DNA of 36,806 nucleotides from Myxococcales bacterium (GCA_003153015.1 PMBS01000360.1:1-36806), one strand, 5' to 3'. Positions 14,881 through 23,480 are shown, numbered from the stretch's first letter. The notes: generated by a model from the letters alone, not told the origin. A program made the numbers and translations.

Positions 14881-16760
14881 GCGACCAGCCGGCCGCACGC
14901 AAGGCTGCCATTCGTGAAGTGCTGGGTCGACTGGCAGACCTGGCGGCTGCGACCGGGCTGGAGTCTACCGCCCACGACATTCGCCAGGTGCGCATCCCCA
15001 AGCTCGACCAGGGGCGCTTTTCTCTCGTCGTGCTGGGCGAGTTCAACCACGGCAAGTCAACCCTCATCAATGCTTTGCTGGCCCTGAGCGACCCCTGGTC
15101 TGCGGGCTCCAGCCCTGCGCAGCCCGCGGCTGAGCCGATACTGCCCGTTGGTATTACGCCCACCACGGCGGTCCTGGCGCTCATTCGCCACGGCGAGCGG
15201 GTTGCGGCCGAGGCTGTGTTCGAAGACGGCCGGCGCCAGCCCATCGGCCTGGACAAGCTGGAGAATTGGCTGACCGTGGCGGGCGCGCAGGCGGCGAATG
15301 AATCGCGTGGGGAGCTCGCCGGCTTTGCCGGCGACGAACCATCGCGGGAGGGTTTGGGAACCCTTCCAGGGTTCCCATGTAGATTGCTCTCGCACGTCGA
15401 GATCGAGCACCCGGCGCCCTTTCTGCGCGAGCAGATCACCGTGGTCGACACGCCTGGGGTGAACGACATCAACGAACAACGCGCGGACATCACCTATGGC
15501 TACGTGCCGCGCGCTGATGCGGCCTTGTTTCTGCTCGACGCCACCCAGATCCTCACGGCTTCGGAACGCCGATTTATTGAAGAACGCATCCTGCGGTCCT
15601 GTCGTGATCGCCTGGTCTTCGTGGTCGGCAAGGCCGATCTGCTCGACGAGGCCGAGTTGGAAGAGGCGACCCAGTTTGCGCGGCAGCACTTGTCAGGCTT
15701 GCTGAGTGCGCCTGCGGTCTTCCCCATCTCGGCCAAGCGAGCCCTGGCTGGTGACATAGCTGGCTCGCGCCTGCCGGCGCTGCTGGCGCACTTGCGTTTG
15801 ACCCTGGGAGCGGAGCGGGTGCGTCTGTTGCTCGACCACACCCTGCAGGACGCGGGCCGGCTAGCGGCCTTTGTGCGCGACAGCCTGGGCATGCGGCGGC
15901 GCTCGCTGGAACTGCCGCCCGCGGATCTAGCCGCGCGCGTGGCGCACGCCCAGCAGCGACTCAAGCAAGGGAGCCGGGCGCTCGACCAGGCCGCCTCCGG
16001 CGTGGTGGCCGAGGCCGCAGCCCTAAAGGCCCGCGTGCGCCAGGACTTGGCTGACTTCGCCCGCGACTTCGCGGCCGCGCTCCCGCCCGAAATCGACAGC
16101 AGCGACGCGGCGGACGTGCGGCGCTACCTGGGACCGTTTCTGCAAGACACCTGGAAGGCCTGGCTGGAGGCCGAGGGCGAACGCATGGCCGCCGAACTGG
16201 ATCGCCTAGCCGAGCGGGCCATTGAAATTGCCAACCAGCGCGTGGAGGGCTTGACCCGCGCAATCGCCGACGAGCTATCGTCGCCCGAGGCGCGGCTTCA
16301 CATCTCGGTGGACACCTTCAAGTACGACGCCTCGGTGTTTGCCTTGGGGGCCCTGGGCACGACAGTTCTGTTGTTCGTCAATACCCTGGCGGGCGGGCTG
16401 ATGACGCTGGCCGCGCCGGTGCTGGCCCTCATCTTCCGGGGCAGAGTAGCGCAAGAGGTGAAGGCCGAGGCCAGGCAAGCCGCACCCGAGGCAGTGACCA
16501 AGGCCGCGACTGCGCTGGCGCCCAAGCTGGACCAGATCGTCGATGAGTTCGTGCAGCGGCTGCAGGAGTTCATCGCCGAGGCGGGCGCGGCACTAGCGCG
16601 CGGGATCGCCGAGGTATTGGAACGCGCGCTGGCCGAGCGCCAGAGCCACGCCGAATCAGTCGCACCCAGTGCCGAAGCGCTCGACCAGTCGCTGCTCGCA
16701 CTCAAGGCCATCGAAGAGCGCATCGCTGAGATACGCCAGTCAGTGTGGGATGGCGAATAG
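14877..16760 (+). CDS. Dynamin-like GTPase with two membrane segments
   Basis: The start is the GTG at 14877, inside the M48 stop (GTGA overlap); a longer frame back to 14406 is a shadow of the protease gene. The 627 residues hold a dynamin-family GTPase domain: P-loop GEFNHGKST (54-62), G2 ITPTTA (93-98), G3 DTPG (191-194) and a G4-like VVGKAD (249-254). A long helical middle and a hydrophobic pair (about 484-520, GALGTTVLLFVNT and LAAPVLALIF) follow, then helices to the end. This is the layout of bacterial dynamin-like proteins that bind and reshape or fuse membranes. Residues 144-168, between G2 and G3, are encoded by an inserted palindromic repeat found again in rnhB; they interrupt the switch region but leave the motifs intact. 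A second dynamin-like gene lies at 17629. Confidence 0.9.
   Translation: MSDQPAARKAAIREVLGRLADLAAATGLESTAHDIRQVRIPKLDQGRFSLVVLGEFNHGKSTLINALLALSDPWSAGSSPAQPAAEPILPVGITPTTAVLALIRHGERVAAEAVFEDGRRQPIGLDKLENWLTVAGAQAANESRGELAGFAGDEPSREGLGTLPGFPCRLLSHVEIEHPAPFLREQITVVDTPGVNDINEQRADITYGYVPRADAALFLLDATQILTASERRFIEERILRSCRDRLVFVVGKADLLDEAELEEATQFARQHLSGLLSAPAVFPISAKRALAGDIAGSRLPALLAHLRLTLGAERVRLLLDHTLQDAGRLAAFVRDSLGMRRRSLELPPADLAARVAHAQQRLKQGSRALDQAASGVVAEAAALKARVRQDLADFARDFAAALPPEIDSSDAADVRRYLGPFLQDTWKAWLEAEGERMAAELDRLAERAIEIANQRVEGLTRAIADELSSPEARLHISVDTFKYDASVFALGALGTTVLLFVNTLAGGLMTLAAPVLALIFRGRVAQEVKAEARQAAPEAVTKAATALAPKLDQIVDEFVQRLQEFIAEAGAALARGIAEVLERALAERQSHAESVAPSAEALDQSLLALKAIEERIAEIRQSVWDGE
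15306..15380 (-). repeat. Palindromic repeat inserted in frame in the dynamin gene
   Basis: Reverse-complemented, 15306-15378 matches the rnhB copy at 22834-22906 over 73 bases with seven differences. It holds two hairpins: CGCCGGC/GCCGGCG around TTT (15317-15333) and GGGAACCCT/AGGGTTCCC around TCC (15356-15376). The 75-bp insertion adds exactly 25 codons, beginning on a codon boundary (residue 144), with no stop codon. Confidence 0.85.
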
Positions 16761-16761
16761 A

Positions 16762-17505
16762 CTAGGGACAACCAGGCTCGGGCTCGATGTAGGCTAGCAG
16801 GTCGACCTCAGCGGAAGGAAGGATCTCGCCGGATCCCGTCTTCACGGTACGCGGGGTCTTGAGCTCGACGCGCGCCACGCGAGCCGGACCCTGAAGATGG
16901 GCGATGAGTTCGGAGAGCGGTGTCGACCAAACCAGGATCTGATCATCCCGATCGATCCGACGGAGCAATTCAAGCAACTTGTCCACCGCCTCGGCCGGCA
17001 CCGGGATCCCCATCGCCCCAATGCCACCGCTGGCCCCGCCGATGAAGAAGTGACCGATCTCGGCCCATTTGGGCGTCAAGGTACGATCATTCTCAGCCAG
17101 CCGAAATTCCAGCGTGCGATCGCCCAAGGTGCGTAGCGGCCTTTCCAGAAGGCGCTTGCCTTCGAGAACCCGCACCTGATCGCCTTCACGAAAATCCTCG
17201 GGCGCCCCCAACGTGGTCAATTCCACCTCGGGCGGACGACCGGGTTGCCGCTCGCCCCGCAGCCAAAGCAACAAGAGCGGTTGCTTTGGCGTTTCCACGG
17301 TGCGGGAGAAAGGGTGCGGGTATTCCCGCACCAAAACCCTTTGCACCTCGATTACCAGGTGACCGCTGCGCCAGACACATCCATCGGCGGGCGATTCGAT
17401 GCGCATCAAGGCCCGCCCCTCGCGCTCGCTGAAACCGCCCATTCGCTCCGGACCACCACAGGCAACGCACGCCAGGAACAAGGTCAGCAGGTACGGTCTG
17501 CGCAT
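16762..17505 (-). CDS. Putative lipoprotein, hypothetical
   Basis: About 247 residues from the ATG at 17505, chosen because a TAGGA site lies six bases upstream; a frame from 17529 is also open. The N-terminus MRRPYLLTLFLACVACGG has the basic start, hydrophobic core and cysteines of a lipoprotein signal; either Cys could be the lipidated one. The rest is a mixed beta-rich soluble domain with no motif I know; a helical stretch DKLLELLRRIDRDD lies near residue 175. Its stop is one base from the stop of the first dynamin-like gene, and it lies back-to-back with the second, with only a 123-bp gap. The position between two membrane-remodelling GTPases hints at an envelope role, but nothing in the sequence proves it. 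Confidence 0.7.
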   Translation of the reverse strand: MRRPYLLTLFLACVACGGPERMGGFSEREGRALMRIESPADGCVWRSGHLVIEVQRVLVREYPHPFSRTVETPKQPLLLLWLRGERQPGRPPEVELTTLGAPEDFREGDQVRVLEGKRLLERPLRTLGDRTLEFRLAENDRTLTPKWAEIGHFFIGGASGGIGAMGIPVPAEAVDKLLELLRRIDRDDQILVWSTPLSELIAHLQGPARVARVELKTPRTVKTGSGEILPSAEVDLLAYIEPEPGCP

Positions 17506-17628
17506 GCCCATTCCTACCGCATCTCCCACCTTCGATCATTCCTTCATAGCAGACGCCATGGTCCGTCGCGGCGAAACTCCGCATAGTTCATCCCGGAAAA
17601 TCCGCGGATCGGGCATGATCGACCCGCA

Positions 17629-20295
17629 ATGGGTCTGCTCGACGAACTCCTCTCCACCCTGACCGGCGGCGAGTCCCTGCCCGAAGTCGTGCGCAAGGAG
17701 ATCGCGCAGGCATTGGCTTGCGCGGAGGAAGGCGAGTTGGTGATTGCCGAGGCGCGCCTGCTCGGGCTTTCTGACGACTATCCCGAGCTGCCCGCCGTGT
17801 TTCTAGCTTTGGGCGAGGTGCGCAGCCGCCGCGGTCACGACCAGGCTGCGGTCGAGGCCTATGGTCGAGCGGTGAACTTGGCCAAGGATGCGGTGGACGG
17901 ATGGCTGGGTCTGGGCGAGGCCCTGGCTCGCCTGGGCCGCGAGGAGCCAGCCCGGGACGCGCTTCGCCGTGTGCTTTCGGGCACGTCTCAGTCCGAGCTG
18001 CGCGGTCGTGCGCATGCGGCGCGAGGGCGCCTGGCCATGCGCGCGGGCCGCTTTGGCGAAGGGGTGCGAGAGCTGCGCAAGGCGACCGAGGCCTGTCCAC
18101 GCGACCGCCTGATCGCCGCTGATTTGGGCCGCGCCCTGCTGGCCGCAGGAGAAAGCGACGGCTGGCGCTGGCTGTTTCATGCGGCTCAGGAGCTGATCGA
18201 AGCGAAATCCCCGGGCTCACCGGCTGATGCGGACCTGGTCATCGAAGCAGCGCGCGCCTGCCCTGAGGGGCAGGCGGCCGAGGGCCTGCTGCGTGCGGCC
18301 CTGGCCGACTTCCCCTGGCGGGGCCCGGGTCGGGCGCGCGTGCAGGCGGCCCTGGCTGAGGGTTTGGCAGCAACCGGGCACGGGCAGGAGGCTGCGGCGC
18401 TGGCGGCAGAGGCATTGGCCGCGAGTCCTGAGGATCCGGCCGTGCTGGCTGCCTGGCGTACCCTGGCCGAGTCAGCGGGTGACTTTGCCGGGGCGTTGCG
18501 TGCAGCCTTGCGCGAGGCGGAACTGGGCGCGCCTGCCCCGGCCACGACCGTCGTGCGGCTGGCGCTGGCAGCCCATGATCGCTGTGAGCTGGAACGCGCG
18601 CGGGAACGCTTGGAGCAGGGCGAGTTGACGGCCGCCGAGTCAGCCACGGCCGCCGCCTTGCGCGGATTTCTCGACGGCACGGCTGGCGAACCCGAGCTGC
18701 TGGCCCTGGCCCCGCTGGCCTGCACCGAAGCCGCGCGGCGATTTGTGGCACAGGCCCTGGCCCCGGGTGCCCCGCCGCAGGGGAACCTTCATGCCTTGCT
18801 TGCCTTCGCCTGCGATCTGGCCACGCGCTCGCCTGAATTGCAGCCGCTGCTTCCTGCAGTCCTGCGCGCGACCGAGGCACTGGATCGCCCCCTGTTGGTC
18901 GCGGTGATGGGCGAGTTCAATGCGGGCAAGTCGTCTTTCGTCAATGCCTTGTGTGGCGCCGAGATCGCGCGCGTGGGGGTCACGCCCACCACCGCCACCA
19001 TCAACCTCCTTCGTTTTGGCCCGCCCGGCGGCCGCGTACACTTTCACGACGGCCGCGTCGAAGAGCGCAGCGAGGCTGAAGTCAGGAGATTCGTGGCCGG
19101 CCTGGATGATGCGGCAGCCGGCGCCGTGCGCATGGTCGAGATCTTCCACCCTTTGCCTGTGCTGCAGAAGATCGAGGTGGTCGACACGCCGGGAACCAAC
19201 TCGCTGCGGCCCGAACACGAGCGTGTGGCGCGCGCCTTTCTCGTCGAAGCCGACGCCATCGTGTGGGTCTTCTCCCTGGGCCAGGCGGGCAAGGCGAGCG
19301 AGCGCGATGTGCTTGATCGGGCACGTGCGGCGGGCAAGCGCGTGCTCGGTGTGCTCAACAAGGTGGATCAAGCGGGCGCAGACCAGGTCGCGGCTTTGCG
19401 GGAGCATGTGCAGGCAACCTTGGGCGACCGGATGGAAGCGCTGGTGCCGCTCTGCGCGCGCGACGCGCTTGCCGCCCAGCTCGCGGGCGACGATGCGCAA
19501 CTGCAGGGAAGCGGCATGCCGGCGGTGCAGGCGGCCCTGCAAGAGCGATTCTTCCAACACACGCACACGCTCAAACAGAATACCGCGGTTGCGGCCCTGG
19601 CCCACTTTGCCGACCAAGCGGGCGAACTCTGCCGAGCGGTGCGGCCGGCCGGGGATGGGGAGGAGTTTGTCCACCGCCGGGCTAACCTCGATGCCAGCGA
19701 GATGCACATTGGGGCAGCGCTGGCGAGCGAGCGGCTCAATTTGGCGGCGAACTTGGATGACGGCTTCCGGCGCGCAGCGGCCGAGACCCTGGCCATGGCA
19801 GAGCCGCGCACCTGGCCTCTCGGCGACGCACATAGCTCAGCTGCCGACGAGGAATTCCTGCTCGATTTGCTCGATGAGATCGTGACCGGCGCAACCGAGG
19901 CGAGTAAGACGGCCTTGCTTGCTGCCGCAGCCAGCGCGCCTGAGCTGCCCATTGCCGCAGCGGTGGACCAGTTTGCCGCCTATGCCCGTGGCATGCTGGC
20001 TGGAGGCGTGGCCGAGCGTTTCTTGCAGCAGGTCCTGACCCGGGCAGGTAGCCGCGCTGACGTCGAGGCCGCGGCTGCGACACTCACGCGGCGGATGCCC
20101 GATGCCGAGGCTGAGTTGTTTGCGCCCCTGGCCGCAAGGGTCCGCGCGGTCTTTGCCAATGCGCGGGCTGACCTGGCCTTGCAGGCGGCTCGGCGGGCAA
20201 TGGCGGATGCGCTGGTTGATGCCCGCCTGGCGGGCCCTCTGGCTGCCCTCAGGAAGTCCGTGGACTCTTATCTCACAGGTTCTCGATCTTCTTGA
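17629..20295 (+). CDS. TPR-dynamin-like GTPase
   Basis: This 888-residue protein starts with about 410 residues of TPR-like helical repeats rich in Ala and Glu. A dynamin-family GTPase domain follows: P-loop GEFNAGKSS (428-436), G2 VTPTTA, G3 VVDTPGTNS and G4 LNKVDQ. The C-terminal third is helical, with no transmembrane segment. It shares the GEFNxGKS, TPTTA and VDTPG motif set with the GTPase at 14877 and is probably its distant paralogue, with the TPR arm replacing the membrane anchor. Bacterial dynamins often act as pairs, one membrane-bound and one soluble, so a heteromeric partnership is plausible. Transcribed alone; the last 23 bases overlap the convergent transporter gene. The ribosome site before 17629 is weak. 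Confidence 0.88.
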   Translation: MGLLDELLSTLTGGESLPEVVRKEIAQALACAEEGELVIAEARLLGLSDDYPELPAVFLALGEVRSRRGHDQAAVEAYGRAVNLAKDAVDGWLGLGEALARLGREEPARDALRRVLSGTSQSELRGRAHAARGRLAMRAGRFGEGVRELRKATEACPRDRLIAADLGRALLAAGESDGWRWLFHAAQELIEAKSPGSPADADLVIEAARACPEGQAAEGLLRAALADFPWRGPGRARVQAALAEGLAATGHGQEAAALAAEALAASPEDPAVLAAWRTLAESAGDFAGALRAALREAELGAPAPATTVVRLALAAHDRCELERARERLEQGELTAAESATAAALRGFLDGTAGEPELLALAPLACTEAARRFVAQALAPGAPPQGNLHALLAFACDLATRSPELQPLLPAVLRATEALDRPLLVAVMGEFNAGKSSFVNALCGAEIARVGVTPTTATINLLRFGPPGGRVHFHDGRVEERSEAEVRRFVAGLDDAAAGAVRMVEIFHPLPVLQKIEVVDTPGTNSLRPEHERVARAFLVEADAIVWVFSLGQAGKASERDVLDRARAAGKRVLGVLNKVDQAGADQVAALREHVQATLGDRMEALVPLCARDALAAQLAGDDAQLQGSGMPAVQAALQERFFQHTHTLKQNTAVAALAHFADQAGELCRAVRPAGDGEEFVHRRANLDASEMHIGAALASERLNLAANLDDGFRRAAAETLAMAEPRTWPLGDAHSSAADEEFLLDLLDEIVTGATEASKTALLAAAASAPELPIAAAVDQFAAYARGMLAGGVAERFLQQVLTRAGSRADVEAAAATLTRRMPDAEAELFAPLAARVRAVFANARADLALQAARRAMADALVDARLAGPLAALRKSVDSYLTGSRSS

Positions 20296-21844
20296 ACCGC
20301 GGAACCAGCAGTTTCATCACCGACCAGGCGAGGATGTAGGCGACGGCGCAAATTCCGAACATGATCGAATAGGAGATCCTCGCCTCGGACAGCACGAGCG
20401 GCGTCTGCAGCCTCTTGAGCTGAACGAATGCGTCGGCGTTGATAGCCTGTAGTTGGGTGACGATTTCCTTGGGGAGGCTGCCCAACTCGATCTTGTCGAG
20501 ATCGATGACACTGCCGTGCTTGTTCAACAGGTGCAGCGAGCGGATCTGATCGAGGTACGCGCCCAGCGTACCGGTCTTCGCCTCGGCCCAGGTCTTGGCA
20601 ATGCCGGCTTGCCGATAGGCATCGAAGAGCCAGCCGGCCGACTTGCTGACCAGGATGCCGCCGAGGCCGCCAAACATCCCGCCAATGCCGATGACCGAAG
20701 CCACGGCCTTCTTGGGGAACATGTCCGAGACCGTGGTGAAAAGGTTGGCTGACCAGGCTTGGTGGGCTGAAGCACCGACACCAATGAGCAGGACTGGCAC
20801 CCAGTAGCTGTAGCCGCCCAGGGGCTGGGCCAACAGCACCGCGAGAGGGAACAGGGCGATCAGAATCATCGCCCGCATGCGCCCCGCGTATGGCTCATAG
20901 CCTCGGTTGATGAAGAACATCGGGAACCAGCCGCCGCTAATGCTCCCGACGCAGGTCATGGTGTAGAGCACGGCGATGGGCACGGAAATCTGCGTTCCCG
21001 TCATTCCATACTGCGCTTTGAGATAGGCGGGCAGCCAGAAGAGGAAAAACCACCAGATGCCATCGGTCATGAACTTGCCGAAGGCAAAGGACCAAGTCTG
21101 GCGAAACGTCAGCAGCTTTCCCCATTGGACATACCAAGGGATCTTCGGCCCATCGGAAGCGGCCGCCTTGGCCTCAGCCGCTTTCGCCTCGGCGGCCTGC
21201 TCGTCCGCGTCGCTGTGAATGTAGTCGAACTCCGCCTTGCCCAGGCGCTTCTGCTTGGCCGGTGCCTCATAGAGCCAGAACCAGAAGACGAGCCACAGGA
21301 AACCGATGCCGCCCACGATGATGAACGCACCCTGCCAGCCAAAGTGTTTAGCAATCCAGGGCACCGTGAGGGGCGCCAGGATCGCGCCGACGTTGGCGCC
21401 GGAGTTGAAGATCCCCGTGGCCAGCGATCGTTCGCGCTTGGGGAACCATTCGGCGGTCGTCTTGATCGCGGCGGGGAAGTTCCCCGACTCGCCGAACCCG
21501 AGCACCGCCCGAGCGAACATGAACCCGCCAGTTCCCTTGGCGAGCGCGTGCAGGATCGCACCGACGGACCAAACGATCAGCGCCCAGGCAAACCCCGCCT
21601 TGGTGCCCAGCCAGTCGACGATGCGACCAGCGAATAGCATGGAAATCGCATACACCAACTGGAACACCATCACGATGTTCGCGTAGTCCGTGTCGCTCCA
21701 GTTGAATTCGATCTCAAGGCTGGGCTTGAGCAGGCTCAAGACCTGCCGGTCCAGGTAGTTGACCGTGGTAGCAAAGAAGAGCAGGGCACAGATCGTCCAT
21801 CTGTACCTTCCGACCTTTTCGCTGATTCGGCTGAAGTTGTTCAT
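20273..21844 (-). CDS. MFS transporter, ExuT-like (hexuronate/anion:cation symporter type)
   Basis: From the ATG at 21844 this is 523 residues with about twelve membrane helices. The motifs NYLDRQVLS (residues 29-37), GFGESGNFPAAIK (116-128) and AEWFPKRERSLATGIFNSG (131-149) are those of the anion:cation symporter group that includes the ExuT and D-galactonate carriers. It would import a sugar acid with protons across the inner membrane. An unusual hydrophilic segment of about 78 residues (411-488) lies before the last helix, and the central loop (195-245) is long and Ala/Glu/Lys-rich. The frame extends upstream to 21946, but MNNFSRIS is the natural start. It overlaps the TPR-dynamin gene by 23 bases at its 3' end. 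The substrate is inferred from family only. Confidence 0.87.
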   Translation of the reverse strand: MNNFSRISEKVGRYRWTICALLFFATTVNYLDRQVLSLLKPSLEIEFNWSDTDYANIVMVFQLVYAISMLFAGRIVDWLGTKAGFAWALIVWSVGAILHALAKGTGGFMFARAVLGFGESGNFPAAIKTTAEWFPKRERSLATGIFNSGANVGAILAPLTVPWIAKHFGWQGAFIIVGGIGFLWLVFWFWLYEAPAKQKRLGKAEFDYIHSDADEQAAEAKAAEAKAAASDGPKIPWYVQWGKLLTFRQTWSFAFGKFMTDGIWWFFLFWLPAYLKAQYGMTGTQISVPIAVLYTMTCVGSISGGWFPMFFINRGYEPYAGRMRAMILIALFPLAVLLAQPLGGYSYWVPVLLIGVGASAHQAWSANLFTTVSDMFPKKAVASVIGIGGMFGGLGGILVSKSAGWLFDAYRQAGIAKTWAEAKTGTLGAYLDQIRSLHLLNKHGSVIDLDKIELGSLPKEIVTQLQAINADAFVQLKRLQTPLVLSEARISYSIMFGICAVAYILAWSVMKLLVPRFKKIENL

Positions 21845-22013
21845 CGGTCTCGGTTGGGGGGCTGAAGGAAAGGACCGCAGGCAGCAGCGGCCAGAGAATC
21901 CCACCAGGGACATTCGATGGGGGTGACGATGCTCATCAACCTGCAAGTCTAGTGAGTCGAGTCATGCTACCATCGCCTGTTCTTGAGAGCATAGGCAAAA
22001 CGAATGGGAATCG

Positions 22014-22913
22014 ATGCAGGCGATTTCTGAGGCACAGACGACAGCCAGTCTGGTGCTCGGGCTCGACGAAGCAGGCCGGGGTCCAGGGCTTGGCCCGATG
22101 GTACTGGCAGCCGTCGCCCTCGACGAGAAGGCGGCGGACCTGCTGGCCAAGCAAGGGGTGCGCGATTCGAAGGCATTTGGTTCATCCGCTGGTGCGCGAA
22201 GAACGCGCGCAATCCTCAAGCAGTCCGTGGAGGAACTGGCAACCTGGATCGGCCTCGAAGTATGCAGCGTGCAAACCATCGACGAGTATGTCAGCCACGG
22301 CGCTCTCAACCTGCTGGAGAGAGAGCGCGCCGTGCGCCTGATCGAGCGTGCGCCAACCTGTGGCCGTGTCGTCGCGGATGGGCGCAACTTGTTTTCGCCG
22401 CTTGTGGCCCGCTATCCCCACCTCGAAGCGCGTGATATGGGTGAGTCGGTTCACGTGGCCGTCGCAGCGGCCAGCATTTGCGCAAAGGTGCACCGGGATG
22501 CTCTGTTTGATGAGATCGCGCAGCGCTATGAGGCGGGCTTCGGCCCCTTGCGCGGCGGCGGATATGTCAACCGGCTGACGCGCGCCTTTGTGGCCGAGTA
22601 CGTCCACCGCCATGGCCACCTGCCGCCCGAGGCACGCGCGAGTTGGCCCTGGCCGGGAAGTCCGCCCGGACATTCACACGGGAACCCTGAGAGGGTTCCC
22701 ATTCCCTCCCGCGCTCTGGCTCCGGCAGGCAAAGCCCGCCTTCGCCTACGCGATCATGGGAACCCTGAGAGGGTTCCCATGCCCTCCCGCGCTCTGGCTC
22801 CGGCGGGCAAAGCCCGCCTTCGCCTACGCGATCATGGGAACCCTGAGAGGGTTCCCATGCCCTCCCGCGATGGTTCGCCGCCGGCAGAGCCGGCGGGCTC
22901 CCCACGCGAGTAG
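22014..22913 (+). CDS. rnhB: Ribonuclease HII with a repeat-derived C-terminal extension
   Basis: RNase HII removes ribonucleotides and RNA primers from RNA/DNA hybrids. The catalytic residues are visible: D18 and E19 in GLDEAGRG, D122 in ADGRN, and D162 in CAKVHRD; DSK (51-53) and GGGYVNRLTRAF are also conserved. A normal enzyme ends near residue 213 (ARASWPW). This one continues to 299 through a tandem palindromic repeat, GNPERVP...LRLRDH, two 26-residue units plus a variant third unit. The extension is Arg/Pro/Gly-rich and probably disordered; whether it is kept in the mature protein is unknown. Divergent from the ExuT-like gene across 169 bp. The enzyme call is firm; the biological meaning of the tail is open. 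Confidence 0.93.
   Translation: MQAISEAQTTASLVLGLDEAGRGPGLGPMVLAAVALDEKAADLLAKQGVRDSKAFGSSAGARRTRAILKQSVEELATWIGLEVCSVQTIDEYVSHGALNLLERERAVRLIERAPTCGRVVADGRNLFSPLVARYPHLEARDMGESVHVAVAAASICAKVHRDALFDEIAQRYEAGFGPLRGGGYVNRLTRAFVAEYVHRHGHLPPEARASWPWPGSPPGHSHGNPERVPIPSRALAPAGKARLRLRDHGNPERVPMPSRALAPAGKARLRLRDHGNPERVPMPSRDGSPPAEPAGSPRE
22680..22906 (+). repeat. Tandem palindromic repeat array in the rnhB 3' end
   Basis: Units start at 22680, 22758 and 22836, an exact 78-bp period (26 codons). Each opens with the hairpin GGGAACCCT-GAG-AGGGTTCCC (21 bases) and carries a second hairpin: GGCAGGC/GCCCGCC (unit 1), GGCGGGC/GCCCGCC (unit 2, both around AAA) and CCGCCGGC/GCCGGCGG around AGA (unit 3, 22878-22896). 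Unit 3 from 22834 to 22906 is the reverse-complement relative of the dynamin insertion. Confidence 0.9.
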
Positions 22914-23104
22914 AGCGCGCTGTGTGGCGTTAGGCGCGGGAGTTGCTTGGCGGCGTCCGACGAACGCCAGAAAAATCTGGACTCCTGCGCGCAACAGGCT
23001 CATCGTGAGGCGGAATACTCTGATCGTCGCCCACTTGGGTTCCTTGCGAAGCCGCTGCTGGGTAGTCGACTGAGAATGAGAACCTGGCACAAGGAGAAGC
23101 ACCC

Positions 23105-23473
23105 ATGGGAAAGAGACTCTACGTCGGCAACCTGCCCTACTCGGCCAATGAGCAAGATCTTCACGACCTTTTTGCGGGCACAGGCCACGAAGTGACCGAG
23201 GCCAAGCTGGTTATGGATCGGGAAAGTGGGCGTCCGCGCGGTTTTGCTTTCGTCGAGATGTCAACCGACGCCGGAGCAGAAGCCGCCATTGCAAACCTCA
23301 ACGGCAAGGATTTCCAGGGCCGCACCCTGACTGTCAATGAAGCGCGCGAGCGAACCGGTGGCGGCGGCGGCGGACGGGGTGGGTTTGGCGGCGGTGGCGG
23401 CGGTGGCGGCGGTCGCGGCGGCCGCGGTGGGCGCGGTGGCTCGGGCGGCGGCGGTCGCGGGGAGCGTTGGTAG
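23105..23473 (+). CDS. RRM RNA-binding protein with a glycine-rich tail
   Basis: This 122-residue protein has one RNA recognition motif (about 3-82) with RNP2 LYVGNL (5-10) and RNP1 RGFAFVEM (45-52), followed by a Gly/Arg tail (about 84-120) built of GGGG and RGG units. This is the layout of the glycine-rich RNA-binding proteins of cyanobacteria, myxobacteria and plants, which bind single-stranded RNA and are often cold- or stress-induced. AAGGAG lies eight bases before the ATG. The RGG tail may add nonspecific RNA binding or condensate formation. A small basic-protein gene follows seven bases after the stop. I see no clear promoter in the 191-bp gap upstream. Confidence 0.93.
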   Translation: MGKRLYVGNLPYSANEQDLHDLFAGTGHEVTEAKLVMDRESGRPRGFAFVEMSTDAGAEAAIANLNGKDFQGRTLTVNEARERTGGGGGGRGGFGGGGGGGGGRGGRGGRGGSGGGGRGERW

Positions 23474-23480
23474 AACATCC

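Noticed and set aside
18640-19833. 397-codon minus-strand frame opposite the TPR-dynamin gene
   Set aside because: The plus-strand frame has the full GTPase motif set, so the antisense frame is a shadow of high G+C coding sequence.
21983-22011. Promoter-like TTGAGA, 17 bases, GGGAAT before rnhB
   Set aside because: The -10 is poor and the ATG at 22014 would lie at or before the transcription start.
22680-22906. CRISPR-like array
   Set aside because: The units are contiguous 78-bp repeats with no variable spacers, and they are coding in frame with rnhB.
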